The position numbers and the translations under genes were made by a program. Source: an uncultured Prevotella sp. (GTDB lineage: Bacteria > Bacteroidota > Bacteroidia > Bacteroidales > Bacteroidaceae). From it: DNA of 51,076 nucleotides. This document shows, piece by piece, positions 25,303 through 34,952 of this stretch. The notes under the pieces were generated by a model. That model was given only the letters and a program-made list of their open reading frames with translations. It had not been told where the DNA came from and made no database searches. Where the stretch lies: NCBI GenBank assembly GCA_947170265.1, contig CAMVSV010000017.1, positions 1 through 51,076 of the forward strand, in the 5' to 3' direction. Every line of letters begins with the position of its first letter. Within the stretch, counting starts at the first letter, position 1.

Positions 25303-25908
25303 TTATACTACTTCGATGAGTTCCACATCGAAAATCAGGGCAGCGTAGGGAGGTATAGATGCACCGGCACCGCGCTCGCCATAGCCGAGGTGATAGGGGA
25401 TGAAGAAACGATACTTGGCACCTTCCTTCATGAGCTGCAGTCCCTCGGTCCAGCCTGCAATGACTTGGTTGAGACCAAACACGGCGGGCTCGCCGCGCTG
25501 TATGCTGCTGTCGAAGAGTGTGCCGTCGGTGAGCATTCCCTCATAGTGGCATTTCACCTTGTCGGTGGCTTTGGGCTGCTTGCCGCTGCCTTCGCTTATG
25601 ACCATGTATTGCAGTCCGCTGGCGGTGGTGGTAACACCTTCTTTCTTTGCGTTCTCGCTGAGATACTTCTCTCCGGCTTCCCTTGCTGCCTTTCCGGCTT
25701 CCTCGGCTTTTTGCCGCTGTTTCTTTTCCTGTTGCTCAAAGAAGTCCTGCACTGTTTTCTGTGCTTCGCGCTCGTCAATCTTGAGGGTGCCGGCTGCCAG
25801 CACGTCCTTTATGGCTTGTGCAAAGTCGTCGATGTTGAGTTCGTTGGCTCCCATTTGTGCGAGCTGTCGGCCTATACCAATGCCGAGTGAGTAGCTTACT
25901 TTATCCAT
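25303..25908 (-). CDS. FKBP-type peptidyl-prolyl isomerase, probably cytoplasmic (first of three)
   Basis: 201 residues from ATG 25908 (MDKVSYSLGIGIGRQLAQMG); the in-frame extension to 25995 runs across the promoter and is rejected. No signal peptide, unlike its two neighbours. FKBP_N region, a charged coiled coil (TVQDFFEQQEKKQRQKAEEA), and FKBP domain (CHYEGMLTDGTLFDSSIQRG, IAGWTEGLQLMKEGAKYRFF, HLGYGERGAGASIPPYAALI). Resembles FklB. Leads the operon. Confidence 0.92.
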   Translation of the reverse strand: MDKVSYSLGIGIGRQLAQMGANELNIDDFAQAIKDVLAAGTLKIDEREAQKTVQDFFEQQEKKQRQKAEEAGKAAREAGEKYLSENAKKEGVTTTASGLQYMVISEGSGKQPKATDKVKCHYEGMLTDGTLFDSSIQRGEPAVFGLNQVIAGWTEGLQLMKEGAKYRFFIPYHLGYGERGAGASIPPYAALIFDVELIEVV

Positions 25909-25957
25909 TCTTGTACTTAAAATATTGATTATTACCTCTTTTGTTTTCTTCAACCTG

Positions 25958-25991
25958 CAAAGGTACAATATTTTCCACAATACCATGCAAA
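25958..25991 (-). promoter_or_regulatory. FKBP operon promoter
   Basis: CAAAGGTA (25958-25965) is TACCTTTG on the minus strand; CAAA at 25988-25991 gives a TTTG -33 box with a 22-nt spacer. Leader about 40-50 nt. Confidence 0.6.
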
Positions 25992-26057
25992 ACATTGTTT
26001 GATTTTCAGGTGGCCTGACAGTGTGGAGGTCAGAGAGAAATCTTTGGGTTACGGATG

Positions 26058-26720
26058 CTAAACCCCAGACTTTTGCCGTGGTTTCTTTCGGAGTATGGTG
26101 AGCCCGTCACGCAAAGGCAGTATCACGGTATCAACGCTTGGATCTTTTGCCACGAGGTCGTTGAAGCGGCGTATGCCGAGGGTCTGTTGGTCGCGGTCGT
26201 ATGCCGGGTCGGCAACATGACCGTCCCAGAGAGTGTTGTCGGCAATGAGGAAGCCACCGTCTCGCAGCAGCGGGAGCAGTGCCTTGTAGGTATCGGTATA
26301 GGTTCGTTTGTCGCCGTCGATGAACATAAAATCAAAGGTGATGCCCATGTTCGGTGCCTCGGTTATGGCATTGCCTATGCGGAAGTCAATGTATTCTGCC
26401 ACGGGCGACTGCTCAATCCACGGTCGTGTGAACTCTTCCTGCTCGTCGTTGATCTCGAAGGTGTAGAGCTTGGAGTGTGGATTGTTGAGCTCCTTGAGTC
26501 CCTCTGCCATGCAGATGGCTGAATAGCCGCTGAAGGTGCCCACCTCGAGAATGGTTCTCGGCTGTGACATGAGCACGAGCATCTTCAGGAGCCTGCCCTG
26601 GAGGTGACCGCTTGCCATGCGTCCGTGGAGCAGCTCCACGTTGGTGGCTCTCCACAGACGATAGAGATAGTCGCCTTCGGGTTCTATGTGGTCGAGTATG
26701 TAGTCGGTGAGTTCTGCCAT
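26058..26720 (-). CDS. O-methyltransferase, class I SAM-dependent
   Basis: 220 residues, family of caffeoyl-CoA/catechol O-methyltransferases. SAM-binding motif ILEVGTFSGYSAICMAEGL near residue 59, an acidic residue ending the second strand (LYTFEIND), FMFIDGDKRTYTDTYKALLP and FLIADNTLWDGHV with metal-ligand Asp/Asn positions. Substrate unknown. It starts 4 nt after the aroQ stop, so it is the second gene of that transcript. Confidence 0.9.
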   Translation of the reverse strand: MAELTDYILDHIEPEGDYLYRLWRATNVELLHGRMASGHLQGRLLKMLVLMSQPRTILEVGTFSGYSAICMAEGLKELNNPHSKLYTFEINDEQEEFTRPWIEQSPVAEYIDFRIGNAITEAPNMGITFDFMFIDGDKRTYTDTYKALLPLLRDGGFLIADNTLWDGHVADPAYDRDQQTLGIRRFNDLVAKDPSVDTVILPLRDGLTILRKKPRQKSGV

Positions 26721-26724
26721 GAGG

Positions 26725-27150
26725 CTATTTGCCGCGGTTTAACAGTGCTTCCACAGCCAGACTGTAGCTGTCCATGCCGAAGCCGGCTATCACTCCCAGA
26801 CATGCCGGGCTGATCATGGAATGGTTGCGAAACTCTTCGCGGGCATGAACGTTGGAGATGTGAACCTCTACCACGGGTGTCTTCAGCGACCTGATGCAGT
26901 CGAGCAGCGCCACCGACGTGTGGGTGTAGGCACCGGCATTGAGCACTATGCCGTCGTAGCTGAAGCCCACCTCCTGGAGTTTGTCTATGAGTGAGCCCTC
27001 GTGGTTGCTCTGATAGTAGTCTATGTCAATCCTGGGGTGCTGTTTTCTGAGGCTCTGTATGTAGTCTTCCATGGTGGTGTGCCCGTAGATGTCGGGCTCT
27101 CGTGTGCCCAGAAGGTTGAGGTTCGGACCGTTGATAATTATGATTTTCAT
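26725..27150 (-). CDS. aroQ: Type II 3-dehydroquinate dehydratase
   Basis: 141 residues from ATG 27150, the usual length of dodecameric type II enzymes. Catalyses dehydration of 3-dehydroquinate to 3-dehydroshikimate in the shikimate pathway. Key motifs: IIINGPNLNLLGTREPDIYG with catalytic Tyr22, NAGAYTHTS, and VEVHISNVHAREEFRNHS with the catalytic His. The longer in-frame extension upstream lies antisense to xerD and is rejected. Divergent from xerD. Confidence 0.95.
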   Translation of the reverse strand: MKIIIINGPNLNLLGTREPDIYGHTTMEDYIQSLRKQHPRIDIDYYQSNHEGSLIDKLQEVGFSYDGIVLNAGAYTHTSVALLDCIRSLKTPVVEVHISNVHAREEFRNHSMISPACLGVIAGFGMDSYSLAVEALLNRGK

Positions 27151-27171
27151 GTCGGGAAATAGTATTTTTTT

Positions 27172-27194
27172 GTTACTTTTGCTGCAAAAGTAAC
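27172..27194. promoter_or_regulatory. Palindromic face-to-face promoter of aroQ and xerD
   Basis: A perfect palindrome with 11-nt arms (GTTACTTTTGC / GCAAAAGTAAC) around one T holds both -7 boxes: TACTTTTG on the plus strand (27174-27181) and the same on the minus strand (27185-27192). The two start sites would lie opposite each other so only one polymerase can occupy the site. Confidence 0.7.
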
Positions 27195-27201
27195 AAAAAT
27201 A

Positions 27202-28146
27202 ATGGAAACAGAAATACAGGGAGGTAAAGAAGTTACGGCAATGCAGGGCGACGATGCCATAGCAAGGCGCTACCAGCGCTATCTGAAGCTGGAACGCGGC
27301 TATTCGGAAAACACGCTTGAAGCCTACATGCGCGACCTCGACAAGCTCCTCGCCTATCTCCACGGTGAGGGAAAGAGAGCCGAAGACGCAACCCTTGAAG
27401 ACCTGGAGCATTTCTCTGCCACCCTTGCCGACATCGGCATTGGTCCGCGTTCGCAGGCCCGCATCATAAGCGGTGTGAGGGCGTTCTACCGATATATGAC
27501 CCTTGACGGATATATCACCGACGACCCCACCGAGCTTCTTGAGTCGCCAAAGCTGCCCGAACATCTGCCGGAGGTGCTCTCTACCACCGAGGTAGACATG
27601 CTCAAGGCTGCCATTGACCGTACCAAGTGGGAAGGTCATCGCAACAGCGCCATCATAGAGGTGCTCTTCTCCTGTGGGCTGCGGGTGTCGGAGCTCACCA
27701 ACCTCAAGCTTTCAAACCTCTACCTTGACGAACACTTCGTGAGGGTGCTGGGCAAAGGCAGCAAGGAACGTCTCGTGCCCATCTCAGGCAGAGCCATTGA
27801 GGAGCTGTCGTGGTGGTTTGAGACGCGCAGCGAGATGAACATCAAGCCCGGCGAGGAAGACTATGTGTTCCTGAACCGTAGGGGAGCCCACCTCACGCGC
27901 ACCATGATACTCATCATGATAAAGCAATATGCGAAGCTTGCAGGAATAACAAAGACAATATCGCCACACACCCTGCGCCACTCCTTTGCCACGGCGCTGC
28001 TCGAAGGCGGTGCCGACCTCAGGGCGATACAAGCCATGCTCGGACACGAGAGCATTGGCACCACGGAGATATATACCCATATTGACACCTCCACACTGCG
28101 CTCGGAGATACTTGAGCATCATCCGCGAAACAAGAAACCACAGTAA
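27202..28146 (+). CDS. xerD: Site-specific tyrosine recombinase XerD
   Basis: 314 residues. N-terminal SAM-like core-binding domain (YQRYLKLERGYSENTLEAYM) and C-terminal catalytic domain with all six active-site residues: Arg161 (CGLRVSEL), Lys185 (LGKGSKER), His256 and Arg259 (HTLRH), His282 (LGHESIG), Tyr291 (IYTHID). With XerC it resolves chromosome dimers at dif. No phage genes are near, which favours the housekeeping enzyme over an integrase. A start at Met14 is possible. Confidence 0.92.
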   Translation: METEIQGGKEVTAMQGDDAIARRYQRYLKLERGYSENTLEAYMRDLDKLLAYLHGEGKRAEDATLEDLEHFSATLADIGIGPRSQARIISGVRAFYRYMTLDGYITDDPTELLESPKLPEHLPEVLSTTEVDMLKAAIDRTKWEGHRNSAIIEVLFSCGLRVSELTNLKLSNLYLDEHFVRVLGKGSKERLVPISGRAIEELSWWFETRSEMNIKPGEEDYVFLNRRGAHLTRTMILIMIKQYAKLAGITKTISPHTLRHSFATALLEGGADLRAIQAMLGHESIGTTEIYTHIDTSTLRSEILEHHPRNKKPQ

Positions 28147-28147
28147 A

Positions 28148-28192
28148 CAAACAAAGCCGCTTGCTACACTTTCGCAGGCGGCTTTGTTTGTA
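28148..28192. terminator. Bidirectional terminator between xerD and murI
   Basis: 13-bp stem CAAACAAAGCCGC (28148-28160) / GCGGCTTTGTTTG (28178-28190), just after the xerD stop and before the convergent murI end. T-rich on both strands. Confidence 0.8.
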
Positions 28193-28228
28193 TTTGTTCT
28201 TCTTTCGTCCTTCTTTCTCACCGGAGAC

Positions 28229-29065
28229 CTATTCCAGGTCGATGTGCTTCACGTTGACGTCTTCGTGGAGGAATATGCTGGCAGTCTCCTTGAAGCGGTC
28301 GGCGTTTTCGGTGGTGAAATAGTTGCAGTGGGCTGTCTTGGTGATGTTGTGCTCAAGGTCGGGATGGCGCATGAGATAGGCTTGCAGGCTCTCTGCCACA
28401 TATTCGCTCTGGGGCACTATGCGCACGCCTTGCGGTATGTATTTCAGTATCTTGGGCATGAGTATGGGGTAGTGGGTGCAGCCAAGTATGATACTGTCTA
28501 TTTCGGGGTCGAGGCGCATGAGGTGGTCTATGCGTTTCTTCACAAAATAGTCGGCACCGGGTGAGTCGGCTTCGTTGTTCTCAATGATGGGCACCCACAG
28601 CGGGCATGCCACTCCGGTAACCTTGATGTCAGGGTGGAGCTTCTGTATCTCAAGGCGGTAGCTGTCGCTGCGCACGGTACCTTCCGTGGCGAGCAGTCCC
28701 ACATGTCGGCTCTGTGTGAGTGAACCTATGACCTCGGCAGTGGGGCGTATCACTCCGAGCACCCTGCGTGTGGGGTCGGTGAGCGGCAGGTCGCGCTGTT
28801 GTATGGAGCGCAGTGCCTTTGCCGAGGCGGTGTTGCAGCCGAGTATCACGAGGTGGCATCCCATCTCGAAGAGTTTCATCACAGCCTGACGGGTGAACTG
28901 GTATACCACTTCGAAGGAACGTGAGCCGTAGGGTGCGCGTGCGTTGTCGCCGAGATACACATAGTCGTATTCGGGTAGGAGCTGACGTATGCCGTGAAGG
29001 ATGGTCAGTCCTCCATAGCCGGAGTCGAAGACACCTATTGGTCCGGGTTGCTGTGGGAAACGCAT
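28229..29065 (-). CDS. murI: Glutamate racemase
   Basis: 278 residues. Makes D-glutamate for peptidoglycan. Motifs: IGVFDSGYGGLTIL, LGDNARAPYGSRS, catalytic Cys77 in ILGCNTAS and Cys196 in ILGCTHYP. It is the last gene of the envelope cluster, 57 nt after the third OmpH gene. Confidence 0.96.
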   Translation of the reverse strand: MRFPQQPGPIGVFDSGYGGLTILHGIRQLLPEYDYVYLGDNARAPYGSRSFEVVYQFTRQAVMKLFEMGCHLVILGCNTASAKALRSIQQRDLPLTDPTRRVLGVIRPTAEVIGSLTQSRHVGLLATEGTVRSDSYRLEIQKLHPDIKVTGVACPLWVPIIENNEADSPGADYFVKKRIDHLMRLDPEIDSIILGCTHYPILMPKILKYIPQGVRIVPQSEYVAESLQAYLMRHPDLEHNITKTAHCNYFTTENADRFKETASIFLHEDVNVKHIDLE

Positions 29066-29122
29066 GTGGCTGTTGTTTTTGTCGGGTGTGATGGGAAAAG
29101 AAAAAGCCCAAAGGGCTGTTGC

Positions 29123-29629
29123 TTACCGTTGCAACAGCTCTTTGAGCTTGGTTGTGATGTCGTCGCCCTGTGCGGGGTCGACGTATGGCAGGTTGTTGCC
29201 GTCGGTGTTGATGACGAAGGCGTAGCCTTGCTCCTTGGCATAGCTGCTGAGAGTGTCGCTCAGGCGTTGCTTCACCGGTGCGAGCTTCTGGTCTTCTGTC
29301 TGACTGAGAAGCTTCTGTGCATCGTTCTTGAATGTGGCACCTTGTTGTGCGAGCTGCTGCAGCTCAGCCTGTCGCTTGCTCAGTATGGCTGGTGCGAGTG
29401 TGTTGTAGTCTTCAAGCAGGTCTTCATACTTGTTGCTGAACTCGTTTGCCATGCGCTGTGCTTCGTCGCTGTATTGTTTGCGCAGCTGCTCTATGCCCTG
29501 TTGTGCTTCGGCATAGTCGGGCATGGCTCTGAGCACTTCGTTGTAGCTGAAGTGTGCGAACCTGATGGTCTGTGCCTTGACTGCGAGCGTGAGAATGAGC
29601 AGCAGCGACAGTGCAATGGTCTTTTTCAT
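29123..29629 (-). CDS. OmpH/Skp-family periplasmic chaperone, third copy
   Basis: 168 residues from ATG 29629 (MKKTIALSLLLILTLAVKA, cut before Gln); an ATG three codons earlier is also possible. Skp family: a small beta core (TIRFAHFSYNEVLRAMPDYA, YAFVINTDGNNLPYVDPAQG) from which a long helical hairpin extends. Skp holds unfolded outer-membrane proteins on the way to BamA, encoded three genes upstream. Confidence 0.9.
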   Translation of the reverse strand: MKKTIALSLLLILTLAVKAQTIRFAHFSYNEVLRAMPDYAEAQQGIEQLRKQYSDEAQRMANEFSNKYEDLLEDYNTLAPAILSKRQAELQQLAQQGATFKNDAQKLLSQTEDQKLAPVKQRLSDTLSSYAKEQGYAFVINTDGNNLPYVDPAQGDDITTKLKELLQR

Positions 29630-29647
29630 CGGCGGCATGGGTGATGG

Positions 29648-30142
29648 TTATTTTATCTGTGCCTTCACCTTGGCTGTCACGTCTTCGCTGATGGCGGTGT
29701 TTACATAGATGGGCTGTCCGGCTTTCTGCTCCATTATATATACATAGTTTCCGGCTTTAGCCACGGCCTCTATGGCTTTGTTCACCTTATCGATGACGGG
29801 ACCGAGCTTCTCCTGCTGGAGTTTGTTGAATGCCTGCTGGTTGTCCTGCATTGTCTGCTGTATCTTGGCATACATGTCCTGCAGGGTTTTTTCGGTCTCA
29901 GCCTGCTTGGTGGCATTCATGGTGCTTTTGTTCTTGTCGTAGTCTTCGGCTTTGCGCTGCAGCTCGTCCTGCATTGCCTTGAGCTCGTTTTCATAAATCT
30001 TGCCTTGTGCTTCGAGCTCGCTCTGCACCTTGATGGCTTCGGGCAGTGACTGCAGGAGAGCCTGTGAGTCAAGGTGTCCGAACTTCTGTGCGAACAGTGA
30101 CATTGGTGCGCACAGCATTAACATAACGATTAGCTTTTTCAT
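29648..30142 (-). CDS. OmpH/Skp-family periplasmic chaperone, second copy
   Basis: 164 residues. Signal peptide MKKLIVMLMLCAPMSLFA, cut before Gln. FGHLDSQALLQSLPEAIKVQ begins the Skp core; a charged helical hairpin (DELQRKAEDYDKNKSTMNAT) is followed by the closing strands NYVYIMEQKAGQPIYVNTAI. Gap of 9-18 nt to the third copy, 54 nt to the first. Confidence 0.92.
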   Translation of the reverse strand: MKKLIVMLMLCAPMSLFAQKFGHLDSQALLQSLPEAIKVQSELEAQGKIYENELKAMQDELQRKAEDYDKNKSTMNATKQAETEKTLQDMYAKIQQTMQDNQQAFNKLQQEKLGPVIDKVNKAIEAVAKAGNYVYIMEQKAGQPIYVNTAISEDVTAKVKAQIK

Positions 30143-30196
30143 TTCTTTCTTTTTTTATTGGTTATTGTTTCTTCTGTTTGTATGGGGTGTGAGATA

Positions 30197-30745
30197 TTAT
30201 TGGTATCCGAGTTTCTGGAGTACCTCGTTTGAGATGTCGATCTTTGGTGAACCGTAGATGATGCCGGCATTGGCGGAACGGTCTACCACGAGCGAGTAGC
30301 CCCGCTGTTCGGAAATCTCCTTCACGGCATTGTAGATCTCGTCTTGTATGGGTGTGATCAGTGCGTTGCGTTTCTTGAAGAGTTCGCCTTCCGGTCCGAA
30401 ATACTTACGTTTGAGCTCAGATGCTTCCTTTTCTTTCTTCACAATGTCTTCCTGTCGTTTCTGTTTCTGTTCCTGCGAGAGAAACACCACTTCGTTCTGA
30501 TAGACCTTGTATAGGGCTCCGGCTTCGGTGTTGAGGGCTTCCACTTCCGCCTGCCATTTCTTTGATACCTGATTGAGTTGTTCGTTGGCGCGTTCGTATG
30601 CGGGCACGTTCTTGAGGATGTATTCCATGTCCATGAGTGCAAACTTCTGTGCACCGGCGCTCAGAGGCAGTAGTGTAAGTAGGCAGATGGGCAATATGGT
30701 TCTTATCATACCCATCATCTTATTCGCTTTGTTGTTTTTCTTCAT
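30197..30745 (-). CDS. OmpH/Skp-family periplasmic chaperone, first copy
   Basis: 182 residues. Signal region TILPICLLTLLPLSAGA, cut before Gln. Skp core FALMDMEYILKNVPAYERAN, helical hairpin (EQKQKRQEDIVKKEKEASEL) and closing strand YSLVVDRSANAGIIYGSPKI. It follows bamA after 80 nt. The longer N-region (MKKNNKANKMMGM) may indicate a downstream start at Met10-Met13. Confidence 0.92.
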   Translation of the reverse strand: MKKNNKANKMMGMIRTILPICLLTLLPLSAGAQKFALMDMEYILKNVPAYERANEQLNQVSKKWQAEVEALNTEAGALYKVYQNEVVFLSQEQKQKRQEDIVKKEKEASELKRKYFGPEGELFKKRNALITPIQDEIYNAVKEISEQRGYSLVVDRSANAGIIYGSPKIDISNEVLQKLGYQ

Positions 30746-30825
30746 ATCTGTTGTTTTTGGTTCGTACTAACTCTATGATGTTTTTTATGTCAAAAGGTTT
30801 ATTGTGGTGCCTGACAGATTGTTCT

Positions 30826-33456
30826 TTAGAACTCTTGTCCGAGGATGAAGTGGAACTGGCTGCCTCCGCGTTTGTAGGTACTTCCGTCGAGTACCTTGTC
30901 GAAACCATACGCCCAGTCGATACCCATGAGTCCCACCATTGGCAGGAAGATGCGCACACCTACGCCAGCAGAGCGTTTCATGTCGAAGGGGTTGAACTTC
31001 TTGGTGTCGTACCATGCGTTGCCGGCTTCAGCAAATGCCAGTCCGTAGATGGTGGTGTTGCCAAGGAGGAAGGGGTAGCGCAGTTCGAGCGACAGTCGGT
31101 CGTAGGCATAGGTGTTGTAACCTATGGTACCGTTGTCGTATCCTCTCAGTGCTATGGTCTCCTCGGCATATCCGTAGGAGTATCCGCTCATGCCGTCGCC
31201 GCCTACATAGAAGGTCTCGAATGGCGACTTCTTGTATTTGTTATAATGTCCGAGCAGTCCGAGCTCCACGCGTGTCATGAGCACGAAGCAGCGCTGTCCG
31301 CCGGTGAGTGCGGTGTAGGTCTTTGCCTTGAACTTCCATTTGTGGTACTCCACCCAGCGGTATTTCTGCTGTTGTTCGGCCTGGTATGTGGTTGACATGG
31401 GGTTGGTGGCAAGGTTCTTGTAGTCTTTGTTGTCAAACGCTGACCATGGTGGTGTGAGCGACAGCGACACTGTGAACTCCGAACCTTTTCTCGGGAAGAG
31501 CTGGTTGTCGGTTGACGTGCGGTTGAGCGACACGCTGAGGTTCAGGTTGTTTGACGAGCCGTTCGACATGATGAAGTATCTCCAGTTTTTCATCATGTAG
31601 CGTGTGTAGGCGAGTTGCAGCGAGAGCGTGAAGTAGTCGTCGGGCCAGCGCAGTCGTTTGCCCCATCCTACGCTTGTTCCCCACATCTGTATGTACTTGT
31701 CGGGGTCGTAGTAGCTCTCGTAGTTGTTGTAGTAGCTGCTGCCGTAGCCGTAGAGGTAGTTGTAGTAGTTGTTCATCAGTCCGCTGTTGTAGTAGTTGTC
31801 GGACACTGATGTCTGCTTGCTGTAGTATCCTCCCACGGAGAACTGTATGGGTCGTTTTCCTCCGAACCATGCCGTGGAGTATGACACGTTGTATGACTGG
31901 TAGTATCGTCCGTTGGTCTGTGCTCCGAGCGAGAGTGTCTCGCCGTCGCCTACGGGAAGTATGCCTCGGTGCTCTTTGTTCTTGTCGAAGAGGTTGCGCA
32001 TGGACCAGTTGGTGAACTTTAGTCCTACGCGTGCTATGACTCCCGTCTGTCCCCATCCGAGCGACAGCTCCACCTGGTCGTTGCTTTTCTGTTTGAGGTT
32101 CCAGCTGATGTCCACCGTTCCGTCTTCATAGTTCGGGTCTACCTTTGGCGATACGGCTTCGGGGTCGAAGTGTCCCATTGATGCGAGCTCTCGTGCCGAG
32201 CGTTGCAGTGCTTCTTTCGAGAAGAGGTCGCCGGGTTTGGTGCGCAGCTCGCGTCTCACCACGTTTTCATAGAGTCTGTCGTTGCCGTTGATGCGCACAC
32301 GGCTGATGTGTGCCTGCTGTCCTTCGAATATGCGCATCTCAAGGTCTATGGAGTCGCCCACGATGTTCACCTCGGTGGGTTGCAGGTTGTAGAACAGGTA
32401 ACCGTTGTTCCAGTAGAGGTTGCCCACGGCATCGTCGTCTTCGGTGAGTCGTTTGTTGAGCAGCTTCTGGTTGTATACGTCGCCTTTCTTCATCTCGAGT
32501 AACCTTGAGAGTGCGTCGGTGGTATACACGGTGTTGCCCACCCATGTGATGTTTCTGAGGAAGTATTGCTGTCCCTCGTCCACCTTCACATACACGTTCA
32601 CATGTTTCTCGTCTACGTTCCACACGCTGTCTTCAAGGATTACAGCGTCGCGGTATCCGTATTCGTTGTATTTGCTTATGAGGTTTTTCTTGTCCTCTTC
32701 CCATCTCTCGGGGGTGTATTTCTTTGGTTTGAAGAGGTTGGCAAATTTTCCGGCTTCGTGTATCTTGGCGAATGCTCCTTTGGAGAACATGTTTCCCTTG
32801 AGTTTTTTCGACGTGAGCTTGTTGTTACCCTCGAAGATGATGTTTCTCACCTTCATTTTCTGTTTCTTGTCTACGTCGATGTCGAGTATGAGCTGGTTCT
32901 TGCCTGTCACGTCGTCGCGCTGACGTATGGTTACTTCGGCGTTCTTGTATCCCTTGTCTTCGAAGTATCGTTTGGCAAGGGTCTTGGCACGGTCTATCAT
33001 GTTGGGTGTCACCTGTCCGCCAATCATGAGTCCGAGTTTCTTGTCCATGTCTTCGCGTTCCGACTTCTTCAGTCCGTAGTAGTTTATTGCCGACACTCTG
33101 GGCCTGAGCTTGAGGTGGATGTGCAGGTAAACCTTTGATCCCACTATGGAGTCGGCTTTTATAGACACGTCGGAGAAGAGTCCGTGTTTCCAGTAGCGTT
33201 TCACGGCTTCGGTCACTTCGCTTCCGGGCAGTGTGATGAGCTGTCCCACGGAGAGTCCTGAGATGCTCGTGAGCACATAGTCTTCATATCCTTCCACTCC
33301 CGACACGGCGATGCCTCCTATGGTGACATCCATGGGTGCGCTGGAGTATGACAATTCCGGGTTGATGATTTTCTGTTGTGCGCTGGCTGTTGCTGCGGTG
33401 ATGGTGAGCAGCAATAGCGTTGTCAACACCTTATTATATATATATGGGAATTTCAT
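30826..33456 (-). CDS. bamA: Outer membrane protein assembly factor BamA
   Basis: 876 residues. Signal peptide ends ITAATASA before Gln. Five POTRA-like repeats occupy roughly residues 45-440 (e.g. [40 protein letters not shown]), then a 16-strand Omp85 barrel ending FILGQEF with the C-terminal Phe. BamA inserts beta-barrel proteins into the outer membrane. Between residues about 552 and 584 an extracellular loop is extremely rich in Tyr/Asn ([20 protein letters not shown]). Its start overlaps the uppS stop by 4 nt. Confidence 0.95.
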   Translation of the reverse strand: MKFPYIYNKVLTTLLLLTITAATASAQQKIINPELSYSSAPMDVTIGGIAVSGVEGYEDYVLTSISGLSVGQLITLPGSEVTEAVKRYWKHGLFSDVSIKADSIVGSKVYLHIHLKLRPRVSAINYYGLKKSEREDMDKKLGLMIGGQVTPNMIDRAKTLAKRYFEDKGYKNAEVTIRQRDDVTGKNQLILDIDVDKKQKMKVRNIIFEGNNKLTSKKLKGNMFSKGAFAKIHEAGKFANLFKPKKYTPERWEEDKKNLISKYNEYGYRDAVILEDSVWNVDEKHVNVYVKVDEGQQYFLRNITWVGNTVYTTDALSRLLEMKKGDVYNQKLLNKRLTEDDDAVGNLYWNNGYLFYNLQPTEVNIVGDSIDLEMRIFEGQQAHISRVRINGNDRLYENVVRRELRTKPGDLFSKEALQRSARELASMGHFDPEAVSPKVDPNYEDGTVDISWNLKQKSNDQVELSLGWGQTGVIARVGLKFTNWSMRNLFDKNKEHRGILPVGDGETLSLGAQTNGRYYQSYNVSYSTAWFGGKRPIQFSVGGYYSKQTSVSDNYYNSGLMNNYYNYLYGYGSSYYNNYESYYDPDKYIQMWGTSVGWGKRLRWPDDYFTLSLQLAYTRYMMKNWRYFIMSNGSSNNLNLSVSLNRTSTDNQLFPRKGSEFTVSLSLTPPWSAFDNKDYKNLATNPMSTTYQAEQQQKYRWVEYHKWKFKAKTYTALTGGQRCFVLMTRVELGLLGHYNKYKKSPFETFYVGGDGMSGYSYGYAEETIALRGYDNGTIGYNTYAYDRLSLELRYPFLLGNTTIYGLAFAEAGNAWYDTKKFNPFDMKRSAGVGVRIFLPMVGLMGIDWAYGFDKVLDGSTYKRGGSQFHFILGQEF

Positions 33457-34187
33457 TTCTTCTGGTTTTCTACTTGTTCTTCAGTTTTTCCGAACCGGCG
33501 CTGTCGTTGCTGATAGCTGTTGATGGCCTTGTGGAGGTCGTCTTCGCTGAAGTCTGGCCAGTAGGTGTCGCAGAAATACAGCTCGGAGTAGGCTATCTGC
33601 CACAGCAGGTAATTGCTTATCCTGAGTTCGCCGCCTGTTCTTATGAGCAGGTCGGGGTCGGGCATGAAGCTGGTGTTCATGTGCCTGGTTATGAGGTCTT
33701 CGTTTATATCCTCTATGCTTATCTCGTTGTTCTTTACTTTCTGTGCAATGGTGCGTGTGGTCTCGGTTATCTCCCACCGTGACGAGTAGCTCAGTGCCAC
33801 CACCATGGTCATGGCGGTGTTCATGGCGGTGTGGTCCATGGTTTCCTGGAGTTTCTGCTGCACTGCCTCGGGCAGTCGCTTTATGTCGCCAATTACCTTG
33901 AACCTCACGTTGTTTTTCATGAATATCTCGTCTTCAAGCGATGAGAGCACGAGTCCCATGAGTGCTGCCACCTCGTCCGACGGTCGGTTCCAGTTTTCTG
34001 TGGAGAAGGTGTAGAGTGTGAGATATTTCACTCCGAGACGTGTGCATTCCGATGTGATGCGTCTCACGGTCTCCACTCCGGCCTGGTGTCCGAAGCTTCT
34101 GTCCTTGCCTCTTTCTGTTGCCCATCGTCCGTTGCCGTCCATTATTATGGCAATGTGCTGTGGTATGTTGTTCTTGTCGATATTCAT
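33453..34187 (-). CDS. uppS: Undecaprenyl diphosphate synthase (isoprenyl transferase)
   Basis: 244 residues. cis-prenyltransferase making the lipid carrier for peptidoglycan and polysaccharide. Motifs: [20 protein letters not shown] with catalytic Asp, [26 protein letters not shown], and the C-terminal [25 protein letters not shown]. Overlaps bamA by 4 nt, coupling lipid carrier and barrel assembly. Confidence 0.96.
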   Translation of the reverse strand: MNIDKNNIPQHIAIIMDGNGRWATERGKDRSFGHQAGVETVRRITSECTRLGVKYLTLYTFSTENWNRPSDEVAALMGLVLSSLEDEIFMKNNVRFKVIGDIKRLPEAVQQKLQETMDHTAMNTAMTMVVALSYSSRWEITETTRTIAQKVKNNEISIEDINEDLITRHMNTSFMPDPDLLIRTGGELRISNYLLWQIAYSELYFCDTYWPDFSEDDLHKAINSYQQRQRRFGKTEEQVENQKK

Positions 34188-34214
34188 GTGTAGTATCGTG
34201 ATTTCTTTTCTTTG

Positions 34215-34922
34215 TCAGTCTTCGTCTTGATTGTGGCACACTCTGCACTTTGTCATGAAGCTGTATGAGAATGTGATCATGAGTGTATGGTAGCAGTCGG
34301 TGTTCTTGAATGCTCCCGAGCTCTTTATGGAGTATGGGTCTTTCTTGCCGTCTATCTCGTCGCTGAGCGAGAAGTGCATAGCCCACTCCAGTCCAATGTT
34401 TGTGCGGTCGCCCACTTTGTATTTCAGTCCGAGTCCTATGGGCACGTTGGCCGAGAACACGTTTTTCTTGTCGCCGCTCTTGGTGTTGACATAGGTGGCT
34501 CCCAAGCCTCCGAACACGAATGGTGCGAGTCTCTGTGCTCCCCGGTATTCCTTTCCCGTGCCGTAGGGTATTAAGTTGTATTCAAACGTAAGGCTGGCGT
34601 CAACGAGTGTGTTGTTGAACTCATAGGGTGTAGCGGCAAGCTCCGGATAGTAGGTCTTCACGTCAGCCGACGACCCCTTCATCTTTGCGTATGCCACGTT
34701 GGCCTTCAGTCCCATGTAGGTGTCGAAGTTGTAGCGTGCTACCACGGCAGCCATGGGCTGCAGGTCTTTGGTGAGGTTGCCGTTGAAGTCGCCGAGGTAT
34801 CCCGCCATTCCTCCTCCCACGCCAATCTCCATGCGGTATTCCATGTCGTCTTGTGCGTGGGTGGCTGCCGGCATCATTGCCATCAGCATCGCCGTTATTG
34901 CTGTTATGAGCGTTTTCTTCAT
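34215..34922 (-). CDS. DUF6089-type outer-membrane beta-barrel protein
   Basis: 235 residues from ATG 34922 (a GTG two codons earlier is less likely). Signal peptide MKKTLITAITAMLMAMMPAATHA, cut before Gln. Short barrel strands: EIGVGGGMAGYLGDFNGNLT, ARYNFDTYMGLKANVAYAKM, APFVFGGLGATYVNTKSGDK, GLGLKYKVGDRTNIGLEWAM. The family precedes uppS/bamA in Bacteroidales as I recall. The C-terminus MTKCRVCHNQDED holds two Cys in a C-x-x-C pattern, odd for a barrel protein. Confidence 0.8.
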   Translation of the reverse strand: MKKTLITAITAMLMAMMPAATHAQDDMEYRMEIGVGGGMAGYLGDFNGNLTKDLQPMAAVVARYNFDTYMGLKANVAYAKMKGSSADVKTYYPELAATPYEFNNTLVDASLTFEYNLIPYGTGKEYRGAQRLAPFVFGGLGATYVNTKSGDKKNVFSANVPIGLGLKYKVGDRTNIGLEWAMHFSLSDEIDGKKDPYSIKSSGAFKNTDCYHTLMITFSYSFMTKCRVCHNQDED

Positions 34923-34952
34923 CTGCACTGTTGTGTTGTAGCTATCTTGTCG

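Noticed and set aside
27202..28146. Integrase of a mobile element
   Set aside because: Sequence and length fit chromosomal XerD and no cargo or attachment site is visible.
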